From Pelecanus crispus (lineage: Eukaryota; Chordata; Aves; Pelecaniformes; Pelecanidae): a DNA stretch of 64,000 nt. Position 1 is the stretch's first letter. The number at the start of each line of letters is the position of its first letter. The position numbers and the translations under genes are program-made. The stretch lies in the NCBI RefSeq assembly GCF_030463565.1, contig NC_134676.1, forward strand, positions 1,722,001 through 1,786,000, read 5' to 3'. This document shows, one piece after another, positions 1 through 11,151 of the stretch. Below the pieces are notes generated by a model, which was not told where the DNA came from, ran no database searches, and saw only the letters and a list, made by a program, of their open reading frames with translations.

Positions 1-2503
1 TCCCAAGGACTTCTGCCTCCCAGCCCAGGGCCCGCAGGTCGAGTTGGAGAGCCCTGCCTGTTATCACTCCTTCTCCTGGCTCAGCTGCTTCAGAGCTGGA
101 AAACATTTCCATTCCAGGACTTCAGCCCTGGGGGCGGGCGGAGGTTTCAGCCTGAATTAGCTGAAAGGAGAATTGATCCTGGGTCGCCTTTGTGTTGGGT
201 GACTCAGGAGCTGCTGGATTGCAGGCAGGAGGGAAAACAGCAGCCAGACAGAACAAACTTTGTTTAACCCCTCGCAGCGGTGCTGGGAACCATCCTCTGT
301 GCCCATGAGAAACCTCTTCTGTGCCGCGGCTGTAGGTGTCCGGGATTTCTGCTTTATCATAGAATCATCAAATCATGGAATCGTTTAGGTTGGAAAAGCC
401 CTTTAAGATCATCCAGTCCAACCATTAACCTACACTACCAAGGCCACACTAAACCAATCAAGGGTAGACTAGACTAAACCATGTCCCCAAGTGCCACCTC
501 TGCCCGTTTTTTGAACGCTTCCAGGGATGGGGACTCCCCCACCTCTCTGGGCAGCCTGTTCCAGTGCTTGACTACCTTATCCGTGAAGAAATTTTTCCTA
601 ATATCCAATCTAAACCTCCCCTGGCGCAGCTTGAGCCCATTTCCTCTCGTCCTATCGCTGGTTCCTTGGGAGAAGAGCCCAACACCCCCCTCCCTGCACC
701 CTCCTGTCAGGAGCTGTAGACCATCTTCCAGCCTGGATGAACTGTGGCACTGTGAAATCAGGGGACGACCTTTGGTGTGAGTGATTTTTTTTTTTGCTTG
801 AGGTCAAAGCCCTCGAGGGTTCTGGCTGGATATCCACCTCCTTTTTTCTATTCAAGTAGAAGCTATGGTAGGAAAGGTAGCTCGCTCTTGTGCACCCTGC
901 TTTTCCTCCTCTCTCCCACGTCCAGAACTGAGCAGCTCGGTGATGGCCAGGGAGGTGGCATCTGCTCATGGTCCTGACTTTTAGAAGGTGGAGAAGGGTA
1001 AAAAAGAAAACAATAAGAGTTTTCATTTTACTGCTCTTTGAATTTGTAAATCACCTAAGAATTGGAGTTTGAAGTAGTAGCCCTGGGGCGCTTAAAGCTC
1101 ATCTGTTAAATTTCTTTGCACTTATAGATAATTTCTGATTTAGCCTTCTGTTGTCCGGGACACAAGGCGATGGTACATAGAGATGGCCCTGGTGAGGGTG
1201 AGCCGCCGCAGATCCACCTGGGCAGTTATGCAAACCAGCTCCGTGCAGCTCTCCGTGGGAATGGCATTCCTCCTCCATCACAGCAATAAATGTTTCGAGT
1301 CACCCAATTATATTTTATTAGAAAATGAGCCAGTTAAGAAATGTGCTAGCCTGAGTAATCTTCCTGGTAGCGCTGCTGGGATGACTCAACCAACACGTGA
1401 GTTTGGCCCGCAGCATCGGTACCGTGCAGGCAGGACTGCTGCTACGGAGCTAAACTGCATGAGCCCCAGGACCTCGAAGTGTTTTAAAATAAATGTATTT
1501 CTAAATGAAGTATTATCTTAAAATATCTGTAAGCTCTGTAAAGCACAACCACATCTTGCCTCCTCCACTGTGAGCCTATCCACACCCTCCATGCTCTCTA
1601 AGTGGCTTTATTGTTCCTCCGTGCTAATCTTAATTGGCTCCAGACCCTTTGAATGTGCTCATTAAAAATCAGCTTGCCTGCTGCACAGCTGGGAGCACCC
1701 TGCCTACCTGGGACAGGGCTGGGAAGGGGTGTCTGGAGATACAGGCGCTCACTTCAGAGCAGCGCAGCTGACACTGGATGTCACCATTGCACAGCACAAA
1801 CCTAACGAAGGTGCTTGGGACTTTATTCTCCGCCTGATAGGGAGAGAAAAAACCTTCTCTCTTGTCTCCCATCTATTCCCCCCATGTACTTTGGGTTTGT
1901 TTTTTCTTTTCTCCTGAAACTTATGATATCATTCACGCTTTGTGCTGCTTCTTGCATCTAAGCAGGATGGCGGTAATCCTCCCGAACCTGATTAAAACCA
2001 GTTCTGCTCTGGCGTCGTCGCTGGGAACGCAGAGCCAAGCGCGGACTAAATTCCCTGACGGCAGTGGGATTACTGTGCGTGGCGCGATTGGGTTTGGTTT
2101 ATAAACTTTGCAGATGGATGGCGAAAGTTTTGGTTTGTTCTTTGTTAAACTGCATGCATGTGTGAGTTATTCACTTATCTGCTGCCTGGGCTCTCCAGCC
2201 ACATGTTTTCTGAAATAATATAGGATTGGGGTGTAGGTTGCTAGCAAAAGGTCACTGAAATCTTCAGGAAAAAGAATGTCCGAATACATCTCTCTTCCCA
2301 TCCATTTAAAAAAAAAAAAGGAAATCAGGAGTCTGCATTTTTTTTTTTAAAGTGGTCTTTAATGTTTGCTGCTTTAAGCTTGCAATGCCTGCTTGGCTCC
2401 AGCATGTCCTTAAAGCTGAAATGGAATTAAATGGGATGGAATAATGGAATTACTCTTCATCATTGCGTAATGAAACAAGCCCCTCTCTTCTCTCACTGTA
2501 CAG
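1..2503. other. CCDC68 upstream or first-intron DNA
   Basis: Apart from the antisense CR1 at 356-720, no exon, RNA gene or conserved domain could be recognised. A noncoding first exon of CCDC68 may be here or left of the window. Short open frames show no similarity I recognise. Confidence 0.6.
356..720 (-). mobile_element. CR1 retroposon, 3' part
   Basis: On the + strand the CR1 tail reads backwards: ATCATAGAATC-type octamers, GTTTAGGTTGGAAAAG, GATCATCCAGTCCAACC, then CR1 3' body with AGGAAATGGG and GCTGCCCAGAGAGG on the other strand. It is close to the + copy at 12160-12476. Confidence 0.92.
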
Positions 2504-2646
2504 AACAGACAAACGCACGTATAGTGATGACCACCCTGCTACTCACTGAGCAAATAACAAAAGAAGACCATGGCTCGGAGGGAAATTACGTCCTTTATGG
2601 ATCCTCTTGTGCCCAAATCACTGAGGAAGCTGAATATGTGAAAAAG
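2504..2646 (+). CDS. CCDC68: CCDC68 first coding exon (5'UTR 2504-2526, ATG at 2527)
   Basis: The acceptor is a pyrimidine-rich tract ending in CAG at 2501-2503. The chosen ATG at 2527 gives MTTLLLTEQ, matching the MTT start of the mammalian protein. The exon continues through a conserved ITEEAEYVKK segment to AAG at 2646, followed by a GTATTT donor in phase 0. An in-frame upstream reading frame exists but crosses the splice acceptor, so it is not part of the message. Confidence 0.88.
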
Positions 2647-5600
2647 GTATTTCTGCAGCTGTCGCTGTTCTGTTCCTTTCTTTGCTTCAGCAGGAAATAT
2701 GGTGAGCAAAACTGATAACCACCGGAAAAGAAAATTCTGACCTGCGTGGTAATACACACCTGAAAAACATTTTGATTTACACAACGATGCTAGAAGTGCT
2801 ATTTACTCTGCAGTAGTGACTTAATTATAGCATGCACTCTCTTTGGGTTAAACCACTTTGGAACTGGTGAGGTTTTTGCACCCCTGGTTTGGCACCGTTG
2901 CAAGAGACGCTTAAGTGAATGTCCCCGCCCGAAGTCAGCGCTCTTCAGCGGCAGAGCTGGGGCTGTTTGCTGGGAGAGGGGAGGAGACGGACACGGGAGC
3001 CTGGCCGCGGTCAGCGGGACAGCACTAGGGCAGGTCTGTGAGCGGTGGCCGAGATCAGCGTGTCCGCGGCGTGAAGTCTCAGCTTTGCAGCTGAAGAGAA
3101 AGGGTGCCTGGTAGCGTGGCTGATAAGCAGACTGATATTGGGCTAACGATTGTGCTGGGTCCATCAAAGGTTTATCAAAAATTTGCCGTCCTAGGGAAGA
3201 AGACGGGGAGATGGAAGAGAGCATGCACGAACATGTGGTTGGAGCTTCTTTGCTCGCTTTGCATACAATGACAGTGACTGAGCAGTTAGAAAGTGTAGGA
3301 TGGATGCATTATACTTTAAAAACAATGAGAATAATGTGAGATACGATGCGTTAAAAAAATACCTGTACCTAAAGCTGCCGTTCAAGCTGCTGGGCAGTTT
3401 GCACATCGTGCTGGTGGTGCGTACTAATACACCTGCAAGCTTGTATTTGAAGCTGTTTGCTATACCATCAAGGCTGAGCTGAGGTGTACGGCTGGGCTTG
3501 GTCCCTGGGAGAGAGGAGGAAGCTCTGGAGCAGCGAGCAGCCTCATCTCAAGCAGAAATATTGGTCTGGGGGACATGGGGGACCAGCATCTCGGGAGGAG
3601 GAGGATGACCCGTGGGACAGGCAGATCCTGGAGGTGTCGGTCAGCAAAACCAAGCGCGCCTTGGAGAGCAGAGCATAGGGTAGTTTGGGATGTGTGAAAT
3701 AGTCTCGAGTTGTTCCTTTCCTGAATGCCAGCGGAAATGCAGGAAGAACGGCGTTTAATGAATGCCTTTAGTGTGTGTAATGACAGGAGAGAAGACCTCA
3801 GACTTTTGCTTTAAGTTAATAAAGATTTCTTCATTCCCTTTACAATTAAATGTATGAAGTTGCAGAATAGCACTGTAACTTTGAAAATTTTGTGATGAAT
3901 TCTTAAGCAGCTCATAATCCAAACTCATTTACACAAAGCATTTTTGGAGAAAAAAATGATATTCACCAGCTCGTGCAGGGCCTGGGAAGCGGTGCACGGC
4001 TTGATGCTGACACCACCGTGAACAGGTGGGACATGCCCTGTTGTGTTTGTTTTTTTTTTTTTTAAATCAGAGATCTTGTGAGCAATGAGACTCCCCTTAG
4101 TAGATCTGATATCTTATTTCTCTGCTCTAAGCAGCAGAGCACGGTGATGAGAATACGCAAAGGCAGTCTCTGCATCCCAGCTGAGCCCAGAAGAGCACTG
4201 TGGGATGAGGGAGAGGAAGGGTCAGTGGGCTGAAGCACGGCTAATTAAGAAATAATCAATCACAAAAAGTTCTTTTTAAAAAATGCTTACTCCTTTCTCT
4301 GCTCAGTTGAGGAATGAGGTCGAGGAAAAGCCTCTGTAGTGAAAAGAAAGTGATTTATGGTTTAAACCCTTTAAAAAAGTACAGACTGCCCTTTGTTTGT
4401 AGTAGTTTATTTTTAACAAATGGACTTGGTGTAATATTAGAAAGGCCGTATAAATGCCGGTGCCTTCTGGCGTAAATCTGACCGATTGCAGGTCGTGTTC
4501 CTTCCACACACCAGCTCTCAAAACAGACAGGAGGCAAGCGCCGGGCACGTGTTTGTGAACACCTGTAGGGGAAAAAAGTGGGTTAAGCAACTTAAAACCA
4601 CTTTAAGCAAGTGGTTTTGAACAAAGAGGCAGCCCCTAGGAAGCAAACAGATTTGGAAATGTTGTGTTCAAACAATTAAAATATGCTGGAGTAAGTAGTT
4701 CTTGTAAGGGGAAGTGCTGGACGATGTTTACTCACGTGCACTTATGCAGCCTCGCAACATATGCTGCAATATTGTAAAAGCTAATTAATCTTACACCCGT
4801 GCAATTACACTGCGGAGAGTGGAGGAGAGCTATTTATCAGAATCGACACGCAAATGCTTTCCAATGTAAAGACCTGGAGAGCTGAACGAGGAGAACATTT
4901 TAATTTCAGTTAATTCGTGGAGGTGGAGGAGCTGTGAGCGGCTCGGAGCCGGCTCTCCGGAGAGCTGCCTGTCGTCTGCCCCGTGCTCCCTGCGAGCCGG
5001 AGAGGGGTGTTGATAAGACTCCAGGTCTTTTAGAGTCAGATTGATTGCTCAAGCTGGTTTTCTTTTTTTTTTTTTTTTTTTAAATAATTTCCACGTGCAT
5101 TTCCTTTAGCAGCTTCCTCAAGTCTCGGGCAATAAAGCGGAGCCGCAGAAGAGCGGCTGGAGCTGGAGCTGCAGTCCTGTCGCAAGGACGGTGAAGGAAA
5201 CAGAAGAGCAGCTGCTGCTGGTGAGCAGGGAAAACCAGGTGCTGAAGATCAAGGTGCGTTTGGGGTATTTTTTGGTTTTTTTATTTTTTAAGGTTGCAGA
5301 TGAAGATGTGTGCTTTGTAGCCCAGTTGGAGTTGGGTCCCGGCTGCTGCAGCACGGTGCCGGCTCAGCGATCCCGCGCCGGAGCCTTTTCTTCAGGGAAG
5401 GGGCAGACCCTGCTCCGCTTCCCGCCTGCTGCAAACTCTTGCATTCCAGCAGGCAATGAAATTCATGTCGAAAGCTGCTGCTGGGGACACAGCCCGTGTG
5501 TGGCTAGTGAGACAGCGCAGTCAGCTCTGTCGGTAGGTGACAGCAGATGTATTTACGAGCCGCTGGAAATGCATCTCTGCTTTTAAACCGTCAGCCTTTG

Positions 5601-8600
5601 TCATGGGAGGATGGCTCAATGCTGAATAAATCTGCCTTTATTTGGAAGCTAAAATGCCTGTCAGATGTTGCCCACAGGTGTTTAGGATTCCTTTCTCGTG
5701 GGGTTTTTTTGGGTTGTTTTTTGTTTTTTTTTTTTTTAACAAGGGTAAATGCTGAAATTTGATCTGGTATAGAGGGCTTATTTTTTGGCATGTGATTGTA
5801 ACATCACGTTTTTAAAGGGGAATATATATGCGTCGTACATTTACTCTTTCTAGCTGGAAGCCACGAGAGAAGCAGGTGTACAGGCTCTCAGATCTGCCTC
5901 CCAGAAACTCTATGAGAATTACCAGACTCGGTCCGAAGAACTGAAGAAGAGCCATGAGAATGAGAAGCAGCAAATGCAGGTACACATCTCTCCCACGTGT
6001 GGGCATGACCGTCCTGTTGGCTATCAAAGTATTTATGTGGGCTCTGGCTCTCTGTGCTGCAAACTTCCACCCAAGAGCTACTGAGTCTCTTCTGCTAGCG
6101 CCGTGGGGAAGTTAAATAGGAAAATGAATAAGAAAAATTATTTTGGTTTTATCCCTGATTCTCGGGATTGGGTTGGTAGAGTTGCTCAGAATTCCTTGAG
6201 CCCCACCGCTGTCCATCCGCTGCGTTCACCAGCTCCCCGCACGCCCGCGCTAACGCCCTTCTTGGCCCCAGGCCTACAATCTCCAACAAGAAGAGAAGCT
6301 CCAGCAAAGCGCAGAAGACGTCACCCGCCTCGCCGAAGGCGTCAGGGAAAAATGTACCCGCATCGCAGAGATGGAGAAGCGCGTGCAAAGGATGGAGGAG
6401 GTACGTCCGGCCGCTCCTCGCGTCTGTCCATCCATCCTGGCACCGGGAGTCGGCGCAGGCGAGGAACCTGCCCTGGGAGTGCGGGCGCTTGGGAAGAGGA
6501 GTTAATTGCTTTCAGGGTTTGGGGCTTGTTAGCTGTTGGAATTGGGGCTAAAAAGGCGTCTGCCGTGTTACACCAAATTAAGAACCTTTAGCTGTAACTA
6601 TAAATAAACCGTACAATTGGAGCTCCCTCTTTCAGTTATTTCAGAACTTGCTTAAAAACTGTAGAGCATCAGGGAGAAGCCTGAATGTGTAGCTATTGAT
6701 GATTTCTGCTCCTGAATAGTTGCTCTGTCACCTCCCCCCATCGGTGTACTTCTAGCTTTTGAAATGAAAATGTAGCCATCCTAGCACTAAAAACTAAAAA
6801 CTAGCACTGCTCCTTCTTGACTCTCAGAAAAATTGACCGTCAGTACCCGAAATCCTGGGCAGGCAAATGACTGCTGCAGCAATCTGACAACCGCGTGCAC
6901 CAAAACTTGCAGAAAATTTCTTCTCCTTTATTGTGACTTTTCTTTTGGCGGTGTTAATTGCGTTGGAAGAAGCGAGGGCACCGTGCATCATTTTTCTGAT
7001 GTACGCGCTCAGTAGCAGTGGGAATTACTCCCATAGAAGTGCCATTCTAAAACTAAGTTTTCCCTATCCTGGGATTGCTGTAAGCACGGGGTCAGTGAGG
7101 GTGTTGCCACCCCCATCACATGCAGGTAATCGTTCTGATACTAAGGGGTTTCGTCATCAGTTTTGTTGAGATTGTTCCCTCTGTGGACAAGGTTTGAGAG
7201 GTGGACGTAGCAGTAACACAGTATCCCGTGGCCGCTGAGCATGGACTCTCGCAAGACCTAAGGATTTTGCTAATTAACTAGAGAACTGCTATTTTAAGAG
7301 AGTTTGGACTTTTCTCATGATAAATCAGTACTGTCATCCCTTCCAGATTTGATGCAAAGAGGTCAGACTGGTTTGGATCTTGACGCAGGTTGATGTGGGT
7401 GGGTATGGCTGAATTCTGTTTTCAGACACTGAGCGGAACCGTTAAAGGTCCAGCCAAACTTCTCTTGCTAACTGAACGACAGTAAATGCAATGCAGTTTT
7501 TACATAGCTTGAACCGTTTCCTTAGGAAAAGAAAACTCTGATAGAGAAGAAAATGGCACTTGAAAAGATGCTTCAACAGATGATGTCGAGGACCGAAGAC
7601 AGCAAACGGTGATTAAATGCATGTGATAAAGTGGTTTTCTTTCTTTCTGGGGGATTATGTCACATAGAATGCCAGATATCGCTTGCTCAAGTTCCTTCTG
7701 GTAGTTAAAATTATTCATGATTGAAAGCAACTGGTTCAAAACCTGATTTACTGTGATTGCTTGAAGAAGCCAAGACAGACCTTGATGTCCTGCAGCTCTT
7801 AGATATTGATTCTGCCCAAATTCCTAGTACTTTTCCTTCCACCTTGCATGCACGAGTTGCTTCCCTTTCCTGATTCTCGCGTGGAGTCGATGCTGCTTTG
7901 GTGGCATTGTGCAGGCAGTAGGTAAGGCAAAAGCCTTCATTATTTATGAATTTACTTATCAACAGCTAGTAAGGGTGGTCCTATCAGGAAAAATATGTCT
8001 CAGACTATGGCTTTATTTGTTCTGCTTGATGAAAAAGCCTTTATACGTGTAGTTCTGTGTATCCTCAAGAACATCCTCGCTAGCAACAAGCCTTCCCACC
8101 TCGGGGTCAGCTCAGGCGCGGCTGGGCGGGTCAGCGGTCCCTAGGGATTGAACGCGGGGTGCTTCTGCTCTCGTCCGCAGGTGCCTGGATCTCCAGAAGC
8201 AGATTTCCACCTTGCAGGAGCAGATCTGCCACCTGCAGCGCGTGATTCAGGCGCAGCACCACGGCCTGCACGGCGTGATTCAGGAGGTCAGGCTGGTGCG
8301 GCCATCCCACCGGGCAGGTCTTCAGAGGTCGGGAAAAGAAACGGGAGATGGCTCTGGGCTCTTGCCTTCAGCACGTGCGCTGGGGACAAGCAGCTTGTCA
8401 CGCTGTGCCTGGTTTTGTGCACCCCGCATTCAGACCCCCACACGCATTAGAGCTCCTTTCCAACTTTAGTGATTCCTAGTTTTACTTTCCGTAAAAAATA
8501 ATCCAGCCACCAAGGCAGGAAACATGAAATTAATTATGACTCTACCGTTAAGTTGTTTAGTGGTGGACTTGGTAGTGTTAGGCTCATGGTTGGACTTGAT

Positions 8601-10982
8601 GACCTTAAAGGTAGGCTCATGGTTGGTCTTGATGACCTTAAAGGTCTTTTCCAACCTAAACGATTCTATGATTTTATGATTTCAGTGTTAAGATGGAAAT
8701 AGCATCACTGTAAAAATGGGATTATTGTGGTGGAGTCAGCGATTTCAGGCAGACCCCTGAGTTCTCCTAGAGCGTTCCCAGGGGGAACGTGGCTCCCCGC
8801 TCCATGCCGTGCTCCCGAGGGGGACCTGCCTGACCCGGGGATGCTCTGCCTGAGGTGCCCACCCCGCAGCTGGCTTCACACAAAGTCAGTGAAGCTGCTC
8901 CCATGAGCAAAGCCAACAGGCCGACATCCTAGAAAGACTACAACACAATTCAAAGCAATCAGCCTGCTTCCCAAAGGCACGATACGACATCAGCTGGTTT
9001 ACTTACCGGCTGCTTTTGTACGTATGAACTCCCCTCGCCTCGTGGAACACATGCTTGCCTTTTCCCAGCCAGCTAAGGCAAGGCCCCGCGCTAATTGGCT
9101 TTCGTAATCAGGTTTCTGTACGCATGCCAACAAGAGGCAGACTTGTTATCCTAAGGAAAATGCGACACTGTGTGTTGAGAAATTTTTTTTTTTATAAATC
9201 ATTTAATCAATTAGTTTGACTTCTATGGTAAAAGACTAGGGACTTGAATGGTCTGCGATTCCCCTGGTACGGCGAGACGTTTACCTCTGTGGTTTTGTTC
9301 AACACAGAGATGTCTTTGATGTGTTAAGGTTTCAAATCTCTTGACAAACTTTATTTCCTAACTCTCAGGCAGAGAAACTGAAAAACAACCTCAGAAGCCA
9401 AGATAAAAAAATAGAAAACCTGAGAGAGAAACTGACTGCGCTGGAAGTGCAGGTAAGGCTGGGAAGTCAAAAGCTATGTGAAGGGAGAGAGCAAAAGTAG
9501 TTCTCTACGGTCAGGGGGCCCGTCACGCTGCCGGGCTTGCGACGTTGTTGGGGTGGTGTTTCTTTGCACTGCATCTTTCACTTGGTTTTAAAAAAAACCC
9601 AAACACAACAAATACCCCCCCCAACAAGACCCCCAAAAACCTTTCTGGAGGAGCAGCAGGTCCTAGCTGGCATCCAGGCTTGCCTCTTGTCTGCTACGTT
9701 ATGCTGAGAAGGGTTTGGTTTATTTATTTTTTAATTTTTTTTCCTTGCAGAATAAAGAACTGAAAGACAGAGTGGAGTTCTGGTCTGGCCAGCCCAAGAG
9801 TAAAGCTTCAAAAGCTGTCTGCACAGAGTGAGTACCGCGGGAGGTGGCACGGGAACGGCTGAGCCCATGGCTCTTGCAGGCCACCTCCAGCGTCCCCGCA
9901 GGGTCAGAGTGAGCTGAGCCAGGCCTTGCTGGGAGCCACCAAACTTCGTCTTGCAGAGGGTATCTTCTCTAGAAAGGAGAAGAAAAACTCAAGCTCTGCT
10001 TCAGACTTAGCTGGCGGTGTGATGGCTGTAGCCTGAGTCCTGACTCCTGCCGGTCCTGGGCTGGTGGGGCGAGCTCGGTGTATTGACCACGGGCGTCTGC
10101 GGCAGCTTGTAGATCCGTCCAAGATTAAATGGGAGCCTTTTCTGGGGGATACAGTCCCTTGCTGTAGTAGATCTGGCCCCAAGTTTCTGCTCTCAGTTAG
10201 CAGAAGAGGCATTTGAAATCGGCTTCTCCATACCCAGGGCCATAGTTATAAAGCTCTGACTTATTTCATTGCCCTGGTTTCGGCTGGGATAGAGTTAATT
10301 TTCTCCCTAGCAGCAGGCACAGTGCTGTGGTTTGGATTTAGGATGAGAATAACGCTGATAATACGCTGATGGTTTGGTTGTTGCTCAGCGCTGCTTATGC
10401 CAGGCAAGGACTTTGCAGCTTCCCAGGCTCTGCCAGGGGCACAAGGAGCTGGGAGGGGGCACAGCCAGGAGAGTTGATCCCAACTGCCCCAAGGGCCATT
10501 CCATACCATACGGCGTCATGGGCAGTATGGAAACTGGGGGGGTTGGCCGGGGAGCAGCGATCGCTGCTGGGGAACTGGCTGGGCATCGGTCGGCGGGTGG
10601 TGAGCAATTGCATTGGGCATCACTTGCTTTGGATATTGTTATTGTTATTATCATTATTATATTGTTATTATTATCATTACTATTTTACTTTATTTCAACT
10701 ATTAAACTGTTCTTATCTCAGCCCAGGAGTGTTTCTCACTCTCACTCCTCCGATTCTCTCCCCCATCCCACCGGGGCAGGGCAGTGAGCGATGGCTGCGT
10801 GGTGCTGAGCTGGGGCTGAACCCCGACATTCATACATGGCTGTGGTGCTTTAAGCCCGGCTTGGGCAGGCTGAGATGTCTGAGCGATCTCTACCTTCTTG
10901 TGCTTCCCTCCGCAGCACCCCCCGAGGTTTTAGAGCATCCCCTTACCTGATGCTCACCAGGCTAAGGCAGCAAGAGAGCTAA
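2527..10982 (+). CDS. CCDC68: CCDC68, coiled-coil domain protein 68 (gene span, nine coding exons resolved)
   Basis: CCDC68 is a coiled-coil component of centriole subdistal appendages, where it helps anchor microtubules (family knowledge). The resolved coding exons are 2527-2646, 5110-5253, 5854-5979, 6272-6400, 7526-7608, 8181-8286, 9369-9452, 9751-9827 and 10916-10982. All have AG acceptors and GT donors, and the phases agree across every junction, giving 311 residues without a stop. The order matches mammalian CCDC68 from the MTT start through EEAEYVKK, SRENQVLKIK, ENYQT, VQRMEE, LQEQICHLQ and ENLREK to SPYLML near the C-terminus. Human CCDC68 has 335 residues; the shortfall fits one exon of about 30 codons expected between 2647 and 5109 that I could not find. 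Omitting it keeps the frame. The gene is tail-to-tail with RAB27B, as in mammals. The 5' noncoding exon was not identified. Confidence 0.93.
2647..5109 (+). other. CCDC68 intron, expected to hold one unlocated exon
   Basis: Mammalian CCDC68 has an exon of about 30 codons (IRTTLQKIRTQMFKDEI-like) between the two exons flanking this stretch. I read all + frames near AG acceptors here and found no convincing match. The rest is AT-rich with T runs at 4047-4062 and 5066-5082. Confidence 0.5.
5110..5253 (+). CDS. CCDC68: CCDC68 coding exon ending in SRENQVLKIK
   Basis: A T-rich tract of about 20 bases and CTTTAG precede the exon at 5110, and GTGCGT follows at 5254. The 48 codons start and end in phase 0. 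The first half is weakly conserved (QLPQVSGNKAEPQ). The second half enters the coiled coil with KETEEQLLLVSRENQVLKIK, which aligns with the ENEVLKIK motif of the mammalian protein. Confidence 0.9.
5854..5979 (+). CDS. CCDC68: CCDC68 coiled-coil exon (LEATREAGVQAL...)
   Basis: The exon lies between a CTTTCTAG acceptor and a GTACAC donor and is 126 bp in phase 0. It encodes 42 residues rich in Glu, Lys and Gln, including REAG, ENYQTRSEE and a terminal KQQMQ, which align with REAG and ENYQTQSEE of the mammalian protein. Confidence 0.92.
6272..6400 (+). CDS. CCDC68: CCDC68 coiled-coil exon (AYNLQQEEKL...VQRMEE)
   Basis: The acceptor CCCCAG ends at 6271 and the donor GTACGT begins at 6401. The exon is 129 bp in phase 0. 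The 43 residues include LAEGVREK and EMEKRVQRMEE, matching the family's VQRME segment. The C-rich 3' splice site and GC-rich exon contrast with the AT-rich exons on either side. Confidence 0.91.
7526..7608 (+). CDS. CCDC68: CCDC68 coiled-coil exon (EKKTLIEKKMALEKML...)
   Basis: The acceptor is TTCCTTAG and the donor GTGATT. The exon is 83 bp, entered in phase 0 and left in phase 2, so the last codon (Arg) is completed by the first base of the next exon. It aligns with the EKRTLLERKLSLENK segment of mammalian CCDC68. Confidence 0.91.
8181..8286 (+). CDS. CCDC68: CCDC68 coiled-coil exon (CLDLQKQISTLQEQICHLQ...)
   Basis: The acceptor is CCGCAG. One base completes the split Arg codon and 35 codons follow, ending in the conserved GVIQE. 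LQEQICHLQRVIQAQH aligns with LQEQISHLQFVIHSQH in the mammalian protein. The donor GTCAGG is off-consensus at +3 and may be a weak site. Confidence 0.92.
8447..8684 (+). mobile_element. Composite double-tailed CR1 (copy a), 3' part
   Basis: A first tail, CTCCTTTCCAACTTTAGTGATTCC, is followed by a linker with AATAATCCAGCCACCAAGG and AAACATGAAATT, and then by a second CR1 tail to 8684. In the second tail a 33-bp segment is tandemly duplicated (8579-8611 and 8612-8644, one base different). Confidence 0.85.
8579..8644 (+). repeat. 33-bp tandem duplication inside a CR1 tail
   Basis: Two copies of a unit starting TAGGCTCATGGTTGG and ending CCTTAAAGG lie head to tail and differ at one base. Other CR1 copies in the window have this unit once. 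Confidence 0.9.
9369..9452 (+). CDS. CCDC68: CCDC68 coiled-coil exon (AEKLKNNLRSQDKKIENLREK...)
   Basis: The exon is 84 bp in phase 0 between ACTCTCAG and GTAAGG. LKNNLRSQDKKIENLREK is among the best conserved parts of the protein, matching LKNNLKEQDKRIENLRQK in mammals. Confidence 0.93.
9751..9827 (+). CDS. CCDC68: CCDC68 exon (NKELKDRVEFWSGQPKSKASKAV...)
   Basis: A T-rich tract and TTGCAG precede the exon and GTGAGT follows. The exon is 77 bp and ends in phase 2. NKELK is followed by a short non-coiled, Ser/Lys-rich stretch, and KSKASKAV aligns with RTKVSKAV in the mammalian protein. Confidence 0.92.
10270..10828 (+). mobile_element. Solo LTR, avian ERV of the TGTCCTGG...ACGACA family, in the CCDC68 last intron
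   Basis: The element begins TGCCCTGGTTTCGGC and ends CCCCGACA, with a perfect 5-bp target duplication TTCAT at 10265-10269 and 10829-10833. A 5-bp duplication is usual for ERVL-type integration. It holds a TTATTATT-like microsatellite around 10635-10680 and an ATTAAA poly(A) signal after it. The TATA position reads GTATGGAAAC, so the core promoter looks lost. No internal retroviral genes flank it. Confidence 0.9.
10916..10982 (+). CDS. CCDC68: CCDC68 terminal coding exon (...ASPYLMLTRLRQQES stop)
   Basis: The acceptor CTCCGCAG ends at 10915. The first base completes an Asp codon with the GA left at 9827, then 20 codons and TAA follow. SPYLMLTRLR matches the conserved C-terminus SPYLMLIRLR; the last four residues, QQES, extend slightly past the mammalian end. 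The exon is only 87 bp downstream of a solo LTR in the preceding intron. Confidence 0.9.
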
Positions 10983-11145
10983 AGGAATGAGTGGATGTTT
11001 GCCTCCTACCTTTATCAGGACTTTTTCTGCGCGTTGCAACCCGTCGCTCCTACGGCCTCTTTGCTACCGCAAAGCACCGCCGGCACGTGCTGCCTCTCGA
11101 CGCCACGTAGGCGCAGAAGCGGTGCCGCAGAGCTGCGCTTGAAAG

Positions 11146-11151
11146 AATAAA
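11146..11151 (+). promoter_or_regulatory. Candidate CCDC68 poly(A) signal AATAAA
   Basis: This is the first canonical AATAAA after the CCDC68 stop, 164 bp downstream. A second one lies at 11387-11392. Either could end the transcript. Choice is inference. Confidence 0.45.

Noticed and set aside
481..780. Open frames starting [10 protein letters not shown] at 481 (+) and on the - strand ending at 12136, with a relative (MSQSATSAHF) on the - strand ending at 57940
   Set aside because: The near-identical peptides come from the antisense strand of CR1 copies, not from a gene family.
3287..3340. Possible missing CCDC68 exon after GAGCAG, reading TLKTMRIM
   Set aside because: There is no polypyrimidine tract, the similarity is short, and its donor would leave phase 2 whereas the next exon needs phase 0.
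10369..10950. 193-residue open frame and its relatives at 43099 and 29650
   Set aside because: These are conceptual translations through the LTR family, including its TTATTA microsatellite. The first also runs over the CCDC68 terminal exon in another frame.
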